NCBI GenBank assembly: GCA_031266185.1
Contig: JAISBM010000004.1
Location: 1 to 64,000, forward strand
Direction: 5' to 3'
From: Endomicrobium sp.
GTDB taxonomy: Bacteria > Elusimicrobiota > Endomicrobiia > Endomicrobiales > Endomicrobiaceae
DNA: 64,000 nucleotides
The notes under the pieces are model-generated. The model was not told the DNA's origin and ran no database searches. It saw nothing but the letters and a program-made list of their open reading frames with translations. Positions within the stretch are counted from its first letter, which is position 1. Each line of letters starts with the position of its first letter. This document shows positions 55,976 through 64,000 of this stretch, piece by piece. The translations under genes were made by a program, and so were the position numbers.

Positions 55976-56332
55976 TTATCCTCCTATGCATAAATCCAAA
56001 ATCTCATTGGCAGAATTGTAATAAAATCTGCCAACGTTCTGGCTATTTTATATATAATCTTTATCATTTAGTCAATTTTTTTGTAAAATCCGCGTTGAGT
56101 GTATTCAAAAAGGATCAGACCCTGACTTGGCCATTAGGTTTTCCTCAAACTTACTTTTTCATGAATAAATTCCTTCTTTTTACCTAATACCTGTCAAGTC
56201 TGGTAATATAATAAATCTCTACATTTTCAGGTGCAATAATTTCAAGGATTTTTTATGATTTTTTGTGTCAGCAAATAATACAAAAAAACTTTAATGCTCT
56301 TTAATCTTTAAATAAAAATATAGTAACTGGTA
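55976..56332. other. Intergenic stretch between two DUF4143 ATPase genes
   Basis: No conserved frame is found. The segment AAAAAGGATCAGACCCTGAC at 56108-56127 is G+C-richer than its surroundings and may be mobile-element debris. The only ORFs are very short. Confidence 0.35.
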
Positions 56333-56361
56333 TTGACAAAAGTAGACAATTTTGATAAAAT
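56333..56361 (+). promoter_or_regulatory. Promoter for intact DUF4143 ATPase
   Basis: TTGACA at 56333-56338, a 17-nt spacer, and TAAAAT at 56356-56361. It is close to the sigma-70 consensus and 72 nt before the ATG at 56434. Confidence 0.65.
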
Positions 56362-56433
56362 TTTAATATAAATTTAAATATTCATGTTAAATTTAAAATC
56401 TTGCTGAAAAATATTAAAAAGGCGTTCTATGAT

Positions 56434-57564
56434 ATGTATAAAAGAATAATATCAGATAGTATTGTTGCCTCTTTATATAAAGGCAAAATCATTATTATGT
56501 ACGGAGCAAGACGTGTAGGAAAAACTACTCTATGCAACATGATTTTAGATGAACAGGCAAAGTCAGGTAAAAAAACAGCATATTTTAATTGCGAATTGTT
56601 AAGTGTTAAATCAAAATTAGAAACTACAAACGAACAGATTCTTAAAGATTTTTTAGGTAATAACGATTTAGTTGTTTTAGATGAGGCACAAACAATTTCT
56701 CAAATTGGTTTAATTTTAAAAATTATTTCAGATACTTTTCAAAGCATTCAGATTATTGCCACAGGATCAAGCAGTTTTGAACTTTCAAATCATATAGGGG
56801 AGCCACTTGTAGGAAGAAGCAGAGAGTTTAAGCTACTGCCATTATCTGTTAATGAATTAAAAACCAAACATAATAATTTTGAAATAGATAGTAAAATCAA
56901 TAATATATTAAGATTTGGCTCTTATCCTGGTATAATAGATTTGCCAGAGACGGAATCTATGATAGACTTAGAAAGTCTTGCCAGCAGTTATTTATTTAAA
57001 GATATTTTAGCTTTTGAAAATATCAAGAACTCGTCGGTTATTTCAAAATTAGTAAAACTGCTCGCTTTGCAAATAGGAAGCGAAGTTTCAATTCACGAAC
57101 TTGCTGGACAGCTTGGCTTGGCTTCTCAAACTGTCCGAAAATATATAGATTTGTTAGAAAAAAACTTTATTGTCTTTTCTTTACAGGCATATAGTTCAAA
57201 CTTAAGAAAGGAGATAAGCAAATCAAACAAAGTTTATTTTTATGATTTAGGAATACGTAACGCCATTATAAATAATTACAATACCCTTGATAATAGAGAC
57301 GACATAGGGGCTTTATGGGAAAATTTTTGCATAAATGAAAGATTAAAATACAATCAGCAAAATAATAGAATCGTAAATAATTATTTCTGGCGTTCATATC
57401 AAGGCGAAGAGATAGACTATATAGAAGAAATTGGTGGAAAACTTCTAGCATTTGAATTTAAATATTCTTATAAAAAAATTAGACATAAAAAAACTTTTTT
57501 AACAGCTTATCCTAACTCTGAATTTAAACTAATTAATAAAAACAATTGGCAAGAATTTTTTTAA
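56434..57564 (+). CDS. AAA-fold ATPase with DUF4143 domain
   Basis: The 376-residue protein has an N-terminal P-loop ATPase (Walker A YGARRVGKTTLC, Walker B LVVLDEAQT, sensor ATGSSSFEL) and a winged-helix region (SIHELAGQLGLASQTVRKYI). The DUF4143 C-terminal domain has VYFYDLGIRNA, GALWENFCINERLK and YFWRSYQGEEIDYIEE. The last part looks like a PD-(D/E)XK-type fold (EEID, FEFKYS). The biological role of the family is not settled. ATG 56434 is chosen over a TTG at 56401 by analogy to its neighbour. Confidence 0.88.
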   Translation: MYKRIISDSIVASLYKGKIIIMYGARRVGKTTLCNMILDEQAKSGKKTAYFNCELLSVKSKLETTNEQILKDFLGNNDLVVLDEAQTISQIGLILKIISDTFQSIQIIATGSSSFELSNHIGEPLVGRSREFKLLPLSVNELKTKHNNFEIDSKINNILRFGSYPGIIDLPETESMIDLESLASSYLFKDILAFENIKNSSVISKLVKLLALQIGSEVSIHELAGQLGLASQTVRKYIDLLEKNFIVFSLQAYSSNLRKEISKSNKVYFYDLGIRNAIINNYNTLDNRDDIGALWENFCINERLKYNQQNNRIVNNYFWRSYQGEEIDYIEEIGGKLLAFEFKYSYKKIRHKKTFLTAYPNSEFKLINKNNWQEFF

Positions 57565-57662
57565 GGCTCTATGCTATATAAGGTAGAAAAAAGCTAACAC
57601 CTTTTTAATACGCACTTATAATTAATGAAAAGTACATAAAATTATAACAAAATCGGTCAATA

Positions 57663-58841
57663 TTAATCATTTTTATACTGGTATTTTAATGAATTTATTA
57701 AAAGATCTATGTCTTTAACACTATGCCCGGAAGTTAAAGATATTCTTAGCCTCGCTTTACCGTTAGGTACAGTTGGTGGTTTAATTGAAGGGGCATAAAT
57801 ATTGTTTTTTAGAAGTTGAGATGATAATTTTTCTGTTTTTTCGATTGGTCCTGTTATAACTGGTATTATTTGTGACTCAGACTTGCCAATATCAAATCCT
57901 AAATCTTTTAGTTTATTTTTTAAGATTTTTGAAATATTATGGAGATGTTTCCTATCAGTACCACTTTCTTTTATAATCTCTAAAGACTCTATGGCCATAG
58001 CTGCTAAAAATGGCGAAATAGCAGTTGTATATATAAAAGCTCTACTTTTGTTTATTAAAAAATCTATTAATGTTTTAGATCCGCATACAAAGCCTCCTTG
58101 TAAAGCAAAAGCTTTTGATAGAGTACCTATAGTGATGTCTATTTTATCAGCAACTCCAAAAGTGTCAGCAAGACCTTTCCCTTGATTACCAAAAACGCCC
58201 GTAGAATGAGCTTCGTCTACCATGCTTATAGCTTTATATTGTTGGCAGAGATTTACAAATTCATCCATTGGAGTAATATCTCCATCCATTGAAAATAAAG
58301 ATTCAGTTACTACTAATTTAAATTTATAATTTCTAGTTCTTTTGAGAACTTTTTCAAGAGAGTTCATATCGCAATGTTGGTAAACAAAAATTCTAGCTCC
58401 TGACAGTTTTGCTCCGTCCCATAACGAAGCATGATTTAATTTATCCATTATTATGCATGCGTCTTTCTGGTAAGATATCAACGCACTTATAACACCTAAA
58501 TTTGTTTGGTATCCGCTCGGATACACAAGACACGCTTGTTTGCTTTTAAATAAGGCCAACTTTTCTTCCAGTTTTTTGTGCACTGAAATATTGCCAGACA
58601 CAAGTCTAGAAGATGTGGCAGACAGTCCATAATTTTCAATTATGTGCAAAGCTTTCTTTTCTAATGTTTTGTTGCCAGCTAGATCTAAATAATTGTTAGA
58701 TGAAAAATTGATTAACTCTTTTCCTTGAAGTTTTATTTTGGATCTAGGAGAACAATCTACATTTCTTAAAAATCTTTTAAGTCTACTATTTTCTATTTCT
58801 GATAATTGTTGTGATAAGAGTTTATTAAGCATATCGTTCAC
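57663..58841 (-). CDS. bioF: 8-amino-7-oxononanoate synthase (KAPA synthase)
   Basis: The 392-residue PLP enzyme has NNYLDLAG, LVYPSGYQTNLGVISAL, VTESLFSMDGDITPM, MVDEAHSTGVFG and the PLP lysine in IGTLSKAFALQGGF. It condenses pimeloyl-ACP or -CoA with alanine. Glycine C-acetyltransferase (Kbl) is similar, but the bio context favours BioF. The start lies 17 nt inside the KAS gene, so it is translated as the third gene of the SDR-KAS-bioF unit. Confidence 0.88.
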   Translation of the reverse strand: MNDMLNKLLSQQLSEIENSRLKRFLRNVDCSPRSKIKLQGKELINFSSNNYLDLAGNKTLEKKALHIIENYGLSATSSRLVSGNISVHKKLEEKLALFKSKQACLVYPSGYQTNLGVISALISYQKDACIIMDKLNHASLWDGAKLSGARIFVYQHCDMNSLEKVLKRTRNYKFKLVVTESLFSMDGDITPMDEFVNLCQQYKAISMVDEAHSTGVFGNQGKGLADTFGVADKIDITIGTLSKAFALQGGFVCGSKTLIDFLINKSRAFIYTTAISPFLAAMAIESLEIIKESGTDRKHLHNISKILKNKLKDLGFDIGKSESQIIPVITGPIEKTEKLSSQLLKNNIYAPSIKPPTVPNGKARLRISLTSGHSVKDIDLLINSLKYQYKND

Positions 58842-59928
58842 TTTTATGTCTTTTTAAAAATAAAGCGCAAGACTGTCCGCCAAACCCAAAAGACAAAACA
58901 AGACTGGAGTTGATAGCTCTTACTTTTGGTTTATTTGGTGTGTAATCCAAATTTAAATTTATGTCTGTTTGTTTAAAATTTAAAGTTGGAGGTACAATAT
59001 TGTTTGCCATGGCAAGTAAAGAAAATATTGTCCCAGCTATTGCAGAAACGCTAAGCATGTGCCCAGTTGAAGCTTTTGTAGAACTTAAAGAAATTTTGCT
59101 TGCAGTGTCAAAAGATTCAAAAACTGCTTTACTTTCATTGTAATCGTTTAATTTAGTTGCAGTCCCATGCATATGTATATAGTCAGGCGTATGTCCGGAT
59201 ACAGTTTTTTTAATTATTTGTGTCATTTTCGAATGGGAACTTATATATAAAGTATTGTCAGAGTATATACCATTTGAAAAATTTGCTATTTCAGCATAAA
59301 TTTCAGCATTATTTTTTATAGCCTTTTCTAAACTTTCAAGCACGATAAAACCGGCCCCCTCTCCTATTGCAAAACCGTCTCTGTCTTTGTCGAAAGGGCT
59401 AGGTAAATGCTTTGTTAAAACGCCTATGTTTTTAAATCCTGCTATATAAAGTGGATGTATAGAAGTTTCGCTACAACCACAGACAACAGCATCGCATATC
59501 CCATCTTTTATAAGTTTACAACCTTGAATAATTGTTAAAATTCCTGTAGCACATGCTGCAGATACACAAGAAGTTTCATTAAAATGAAAAGTTTTGCTTA
59601 ATTCTTTTAGTAAAGAATATTCAAAAGGCTTATTAAATAGATTTGTTTTACTTTCACCTAAACAAAGTCCTACCTTTTTATTAGAAAAAGAGTTTGCAAT
59701 GCTTGCGTCTTCAAGAGCTTCATTAATGGCCAGCATTGCCATTTGGTATTGTCTTTGATTGTTTGCTGCGTTGAAATTGTCTAAACTAGCAATATTTGCA
59801 TCTACTTTTTTATTGTAACAAATATTATGATTACAATTTATTAATTGTTTCCAGTTTTCTTCTTTACCTATACCTAGAGGGGAAACTATTCCTATACCTG
59901 TAATTGTGACTTTAATGTTACTATTCAT
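58825..59928 (-). CDS. Beta-ketoacyl synthase next to bioF
   Basis: The 367-residue FabF/FabB-like thiolase-fold enzyme has the full Cys-His-His triad: C126 in SCVSAACATGIL, His in YIHMHGTATKLND, and His in STKASTGHMLS, plus the C-terminal NSLVLSFGFGGQSCAL. It is about 45 residues shorter than FabF. It condenses malonyl-ACP with an acyl starter. Sitting between an SDR and bioF with overlaps or one-base gaps, it may elongate a special starter to pimeloyl-ACP. The housekeeping fatty acid genes are not here. Confidence 0.82.
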   Translation of the reverse strand: MNSNIKVTITGIGIVSPLGIGKEENWKQLINCNHNICYNKKVDANIASLDNFNAANNQRQYQMAMLAINEALEDASIANSFSNKKVGLCLGESKTNLFNKPFEYSLLKELSKTFHFNETSCVSAACATGILTIIQGCKLIKDGICDAVVCGCSETSIHPLYIAGFKNIGVLTKHLPSPFDKDRDGFAIGEGAGFIVLESLEKAIKNNAEIYAEIANFSNGIYSDNTLYISSHSKMTQIIKKTVSGHTPDYIHMHGTATKLNDYNESKAVFESFDTASKISLSSTKASTGHMLSVSAIAGTIFSLLAMANNIVPPTLNFKQTDINLNLDYTPNKPKVRAINSSLVLSFGFGGQSCALFLKRHKSERYA

Positions 59929-59929
59929 T

Positions 59930-60631
59930 TCATATCAATCTTGAGTCAAAATTGAATACTTGTCCTGACACAGTTTTAAGTCCTGATAAAAAAATAATAA
60001 AATCAGTAAGTTCTTTAATATCTGTTGTTGTGTTTAGAACACTTTCTTCTTTTACTTTTTTTATATAAGAATCGCTAGCATTATTGCCCATATTTGTAAA
60101 GTGAAACCCTGGCAATACAGCGTTTGCCGTTATCCCAAAATGTCCAGCTTCTATAGAGAGATTTTTCGTAAATGCAATAAGCCCTGCTTTAGAAGCAGAA
60201 TAATTTGCACTTCCTATAAAAGCTGTGAATGCACGTATAGAAGCTATATTAATTATAGATCCACTCTTACGTTTGCTCATGATTTTTAAAACTTCTTTTG
60301 TTGTATAAAATACACCTGTTAGGTTAGTGTTTATAACAGAAGACCACTCATTGTTAGACATTTTTAATATTGTCGATGGATTAGAAATGCCCGCATTGTT
60401 TATGAGACAGTCAATGGAGCCATACTCTGCAATAGTAGTTGTAACCAACTTTTTTACATCATCATAAACAGATACATCTGCTTGTATAAACTTAGAATTT
60501 TTTAATATATAATCTGGTTTATTGTTTTTATAACAACCACATACGTTCCATCCAGCTTCTGAAAATGCGATTGCTAAATGTTTGCCTATGCCGCTAGATA
60601 TACCTGTTATCAATATTGTTTTGCTTTGCAT
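59930..60631 (-). CDS. Short-chain dehydrogenase, FabG-like ketoreductase
   Basis: The 233-residue SDR has LITGISSGIGKHLA (cofactor site), NNAG, the catalytic serine in INIASIRAF and the YSASK catalytic tyrosine/lysine. It is of FabG type, reducing 3-ketoacyl-ACP. It ends 1 nt before the KAS gene start, giving a coupled reductase-synthase-BioF series. GTGAGG precedes the ATG. Like the KAS, it could serve pimelate synthesis or another small acid. Confidence 0.82.
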   Translation of the reverse strand: MQSKTILITGISSGIGKHLAIAFSEAGWNVCGCYKNNKPDYILKNSKFIQADVSVYDDVKKLVTTTIAEYGSIDCLINNAGISNPSTILKMSNNEWSSVINTNLTGVFYTTKEVLKIMSKRKSGSIINIASIRAFTAFIGSANYSASKAGLIAFTKNLSIEAGHFGITANAVLPGFHFTNMGNNASDSYIKKVKEESVLNTTTDIKELTDFIIFLSGLKTVSGQVFNFDSRLI

Positions 60632-60663
60632 AAAACCTCACTAGAATCAAATTATACTAAAAA

Positions 60664-60692
60664 TTACACTAAAGATGTTTTTTTAGTATAAT
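60664..60692 (+). promoter_or_regulatory. Promoter for valS
   Basis: TTACAC at 60664-60669, a 17-nt spacer, and TATAAT at 60687-60692. It lies 44 nt before the valS ATG at 60736. It shares the intergenic space with the divergent SDR gene. Confidence 0.65.
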
Positions 60693-60735
60693 CTTAAAGA
60701 TTACATTATTTTAAATTAGTCAAGAGGGTTTTGTG

Positions 60736-63387
60736 ATGGATATGGAGAAGGTTTATAATTTTAAGACAGTTGAGGGGAAATGGAGCAAGTATTGGGTAGA
60801 AAATAAAACATTTTCAGCAAAAGTGGACAAAAATAAAAAGCCGTTTACCATAGTTATCCCTCCTGCTAATATTACTGGATCATTACATATGGGGCATGCT
60901 TTAAACACTACTTTGCAAGATATTATAATAAGGTTTAAAAAGCTTCAAGGGTATAACACTTTGTGGGTGCCTGGCACTGACCATGGTGGTATTGCTACAC
61001 AAAATGTAGTTGAAAAACTTTTAAAGAAAGAAGGTATAAATAAATACGAATTAGGTCGTGAAAAGTTTTTAAAAAAGATGTGGCAGTGGAGAAACAAAAC
61101 AGGTGATACGATATTAAGCCAACTTAAAATGATGGGGTGCGGTTTAGATTGGGATAGAGTTGCTTTTACTATGGACGAAGGGTGTTCTAAAGCTGTAAAA
61201 AAAGCTTTTATAGAGCTATTTAATAAAGGTTTAATATATAGAGGAAAAAGACTTGTCAATTGGTGTACAAGATGTGGTACAGCGCTCTCAGATATAGAAG
61301 TTGAGTACGCTGATGAAAAAAGTAGTTTGTGGCATATTAAGTACCCTTTAAAAGATTCTAACGAGTATATTGTTATAGCAACAGCTAGGCCAGAGACAAT
61401 GTTTGGTGATACTGCTGTTGCAGTAAATCCTGACGATGACAGATATAAAAAACTTTTAGGGAAAACTTTAATATTACCTTTACTAAATAGAGAGATTAAA
61501 GTAATTTCAGATTACACTATAGACAAGTCGTTTGGTACGGGTGCGCTCAAAGTAACGCCTGCTAGTGATGCTGTAGACAATGAAATTGCAAAAAGAAACA
61601 ATCTTGAAGTTATAGAAATAATAGATATAAATGGCAAAATGATAAATGTACTAGAAAATTATAAAGGTTTAACAGTAAAAGAAGCTAGAGAAAAGGTAGT
61701 TAAAGAGTTAGAGATAAAAGGCTATTTAATAAAAGTGGAAGATTATGATCATAAAGTTGGTAAATGTTATAGATGCTCTACAACTATAGAACCTCTAATG
61801 TCAGAACAATGGTTTTTAAATGTTTGGCAAATGTCTAAAAGAGCTATAGATGCAGTAAATGGTGGTGAAACTGTTTTTTACCCAGAATCTTGGAAAAGAC
61901 CTTACGCTTTATGGCTTGAAAATTTAAGAGACTGGTGTATAAGTCGCCAGTTGTGGTGGGGACATAGAATACCTATATATTATTGTGTTGATGAAAAAGG
62001 CAATAAAACTGATTGTAAGCCTACTGCTTCTTTTGAAGCACCGAAACAATGTTTGTGTTGTAAAGGGTCAAATTTTGTTCAAGATGAAGATGTTTTAGAT
62101 ACTTGGTTTTCTTCTGCTTTATGGCCAGTGAGCATTTTTGGTTGGCAAGAAGACGAACATAACGAGGAATTGAAGTATTTTTATCCGACATCAGTTTTAG
62201 CTACAGGGCATGAAATTATATATTTGTGGGTAGCTAGAATGGTACAGTTTGGGTTAGAATTTATGAAAGAAGTTCCTTATAGAGATGTCTTTATTCATGG
62301 TATTGTAAGGGATAAACATGGCAAAAAAATGTCTAAGTCTTTAGGCAATGTAATTGACCCCAGAGAAATTATGGAGAAATATGGTACAGATGCTTTAAGA
62401 TTTGCTTTAGCTTGTACTGCAGCTCCTGGAAGAGATATGCAAATTTCAGAAGAATCGTTTTTATCTGCACGAAATTTTGCAAACAAAATATGGAACGCTT
62501 CAAGGTTTATAATAATGAACTCAGAGGGAATTGAAAATTTAGATGAAGATATAGCAGCTATAGAACTTTCTGATAAGTGGATTTTAGCAGAACTTTACGA
62601 AATGTCTTCAAAAGTAAAAAAAGCTTATGAATCTTACAATATAGACACTGCTTCAAGGACGCTTTATGATTTCTTTTGGGTAAAATATTGTGATTGGTAT
62701 ATTGAACTTTCCAAAATACGCATGATGTCTGAAGATCTACAAGCAAAAAAGCAGGTTCTTAAGATATTGGTGCATGTCCTTAAAGTTACATTGCAGTTGT
62801 TGTCTCCCATTATGCCGTTTATAACTTCAGAAATTTGGCAAATATTAGGAGAAAAAAAGATAATAGCAGAAAGCGAGTTTTTAAATGAGCTCAAAGAAAG
62901 TAATAAATCTAATATTGAAAAAATGAAATCTTTGCAGGATATAATAATAGCTTTAAGAACTATTAGAAGCAAGATGAACATATCTCCAGCTCAACAAATA
63001 GAAGCAGCGCTATTTAATGTGCTAGATGAAAGTAAAGAAAAAGTTGTAAAGGAGAATGAAAGTTATGTAAAACAGCTTGCAAAACTAAGCTCAATAACTT
63101 TTACAAAAAATACTGTAAGGCCAAATAATTCTGCGTTAGCTGTTGTTGGTGGTTTTGAAATATTTCTACCTTTAGAAGGGCTTATAGATATAGAAAAAGA
63201 AAAAACAAGGCTTCTTAAAGAGCTAGCTCTTGCAAAACAAGAAATAGAAAAAACTACTGCGAAATTAGAAGATGACAATTTTATCAAAAGAGCGCCGGGC
63301 CCAGAAGTAGAAAAAATTAAAACTAGACTTAATGAAGCTAATATAAAATTGGACAAAATTAATGAGAGTTTAAAATTTTTAGGATAA
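60736..63387 (+). CDS. valS: Valyl-tRNA synthetase
   Basis: The 883-residue class I synthetase has the HIGH-type motif ITGSLHMGHALN, an editing domain with ATARPETMFGDTAVAV, zinc-type cysteines (CCKGSNF) and KMSKS in KHGKKMSKSLGNVIDP. A C-terminal coiled-coil arm (LIDIEKEKTRLLKELALAKQ) completes it. ATG 60736 follows AGAGGG; a GTG one codon upstream is possible. Length is typical. Confidence 0.96.
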   Translation: MDMEKVYNFKTVEGKWSKYWVENKTFSAKVDKNKKPFTIVIPPANITGSLHMGHALNTTLQDIIIRFKKLQGYNTLWVPGTDHGGIATQNVVEKLLKKEGINKYELGREKFLKKMWQWRNKTGDTILSQLKMMGCGLDWDRVAFTMDEGCSKAVKKAFIELFNKGLIYRGKRLVNWCTRCGTALSDIEVEYADEKSSLWHIKYPLKDSNEYIVIATARPETMFGDTAVAVNPDDDRYKKLLGKTLILPLLNREIKVISDYTIDKSFGTGALKVTPASDAVDNEIAKRNNLEVIEIIDINGKMINVLENYKGLTVKEAREKVVKELEIKGYLIKVEDYDHKVGKCYRCSTTIEPLMSEQWFLNVWQMSKRAIDAVNGGETVFYPESWKRPYALWLENLRDWCISRQLWWGHRIPIYYCVDEKGNKTDCKPTASFEAPKQCLCCKGSNFVQDEDVLDTWFSSALWPVSIFGWQEDEHNEELKYFYPTSVLATGHEIIYLWVARMVQFGLEFMKEVPYRDVFIHGIVRDKHGKKMSKSLGNVIDPREIMEKYGTDALRFALACTAAPGRDMQISEESFLSARNFANKIWNASRFIIMNSEGIENLDEDIAAIELSDKWILAELYEMSSKVKKAYESYNIDTASRTLYDFFWVKYCDWYIELSKIRMMSEDLQAKKQVLKILVHVLKVTLQLLSPIMPFITSEIWQILGEKKIIAESEFLNELKESNKSNIEKMKSLQDIIIALRTIRSKMNISPAQQIEAALFNVLDESKEKVVKENESYVKQLAKLSSITFTKNTVRPNNSALAVVGGFEIFLPLEGLIDIEKEKTRLLKELALAKQEIEKTTAKLEDDNFIKRAPGPEVEKIKTRLNEANIKLDKINESLKFLG

Positions 63388-63391
63388 AATC

Positions 63392-63985
63392 ATGATAAAA
63401 AAGATAATATTAGCCACTACCAGTAAGTATAAGGAAGAAGAAATAAAATCATTATTAAAAGATCTAGACATTGAAGTTATGTCTATGACTTCTTTTGATA
63501 AGTATCCTAAAACAAGAGAAGATGGCAAAACTCTTGAAGATAATGCAATAAAGAAAGCAAAAGAAGCAGCCAAGTTTTTTAATAGCTGGGTTCTTGCAGA
63601 TGATACGGGCCTTGAGGTAGATTATTTAAATGGTGCGCCTGGAATTTTTACTGCTAGGTATGCTGGAAAAGAATGTTCTTTTCAAGATAATATTAAAAAG
63701 TTACTTTATGTTTTAAAAGATGTTCCGTTTGAAAAAAGAACTGCACGGTTTAGAACAGTTATTGCAATTGCTAGTCCTAGTGGGCAGTTGTACTTGTCAA
63801 CAGGAGAAATCTATGGTATAATTAATCTCATAGAACAAGGACAGTATAATTTTGGATATGATCCAATCTTTTATATTCCCGAATACAATAAAACTTTTGC
63901 AGAGTTAACGCCTGATATTAAAAATACAATAAGCCACAGGGCAAAAGCTTTGCAACAAGTTAAAGTGGTCCTTAAACAATTGTAA
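63392..63985 (+). CDS. rdgB: dITP/XTP pyrophosphatase (RdgB/HAM1 family)
   Basis: The 197-residue protein starts KIILATTSKYKEEEIKSLL. It carries WVLADDTGLEVDYLNGAPGIFTARYAG and FGYDPIFYIPEYNKTFAEL, the standard motifs. It removes non-canonical purine nucleoside triphosphates to protect DNA and RNA. It begins 4 nt after valS and is complete, ending 15 nt before the window end. Confidence 0.94.
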   Translation: MIKKIILATTSKYKEEEIKSLLKDLDIEVMSMTSFDKYPKTREDGKTLEDNAIKKAKEAAKFFNSWVLADDTGLEVDYLNGAPGIFTARYAGKECSFQDNIKKLLYVLKDVPFEKRTARFRTVIAIASPSGQLYLSTGEIYGIINLIEQGQYNFGYDPIFYIPEYNKTFAELTPDIKNTISHRAKALQQVKVVLKQL

Positions 63986-64000
63986 ACAAACCGGGAAGTA

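Noticed and set aside
56108-56127. AAAAAGGATCAGACCCTGAC as part of a mobile element end
   Set aside because: No second copy and no inverted partner are visible in the window; left as unassigned debris.
57565-57662. Terminator between the DUF4143 ATPase and bioF
   Set aside because: The only pairing (AAGGT/ACCTT) is five base pairs with a long loop.

Overview
The window is AT-rich, densely packed bacterial DNA from a Gram-negative-type (lipid A-making) anaerobe. The gene set is an LpxC-FabZ fusion, BamA/OmpH, [FeFe]-hydrogenase maturase HydE, phosphotransacetylase, a short malic enzyme with a two-subunit fumarase, CoaX, and several DUF4143 ATPases. Together with the many broken genes this points to Elusimicrobiota, most likely an Endomicrobium-like, partly host-restricted lineage. 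The taxon is an inference from gene content; no rRNA gene is present. I found no tRNA, rRNA or CRISPR array.

Layout. 0-3.2 kb: a two-component pair on the minus strand, a multi-pass histidine kinase and a response regulator whose output domain looks like a NERD nuclease domain. 3.2-5.6 kb: LysM/M23 peptidase, ygiQ remnant, glycosyltransferase. 5.6-9.2 kb: malic enzyme, fumarase alpha and beta, CoaX. 9.2-21.5 kb: envelope operon with an outer-membrane protein, bamA, ompH, lpxD, lpxC-fabZ, two tandem lpxA genes, lpxI, a DegT aminotransferase and a Gfo/Idh oxidoreductase (gnnB/gnnA-like), a Fic protein and lpxB. The gene order suggests lipid A built on diamino-glucosamine (GlcN3N).

21.5-32.4 kb is the accessory and decaying part. 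It holds a frameshifted ABC exporter with a small membrane protein, and an outer-membrane protein. An island of gene remnants follows (relA/spoT, DUF4143 ATPase, antitoxin, transposase, transketolase, SDR) around an intact rpmB and its partial copy. At 27.7-31.0 kb lies a compact RiPP-type locus: a short precursor with a proline-rich tail, a PqqD-like recognition protein, a radical SAM/SPASM enzyme and an ABC exporter interrupted by one in-frame TAA. A MacB-type ATPase/permease deletion chimera closes the region.

32.4-38.4 kb: second envelope cluster (PIG-L deacetylase, two glycosyltransferases, lpxK, gmhB, a DUF3108 protein) and a CDF metal transporter. 38.7-45.3 kb: gpmA, a compact FtsH-like protease, a lipoprotein, an XRE-cupin regulator, an acyl-CoA synthetase and pta. 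45.5-51.6 kb (minus): hydE-mnmA, then nadC-birA-NlpC/P60-two small membrane proteins-ybaB with overlapping ends. 52-60.6 kb: DJ-1 family protein, bioD-bioA, one broken and one intact DUF4143 ATPase, and an SDR-KAS-bioF operon that may supply a dedicated pimeloyl precursor. 60.7-64 kb: valS and rdgB.

A roughly 190-bp fold-back repeat occurs at three sites (1-123, 38446-38608, 51658-51849). The strongest candidates for undescribed biology are the proline-rich radical-SAM RiPP locus and the kinase/REC-NERD pair, followed by the double-LpxA/GnnAB lipid A cluster and the KAS/SDR/bioF operon.
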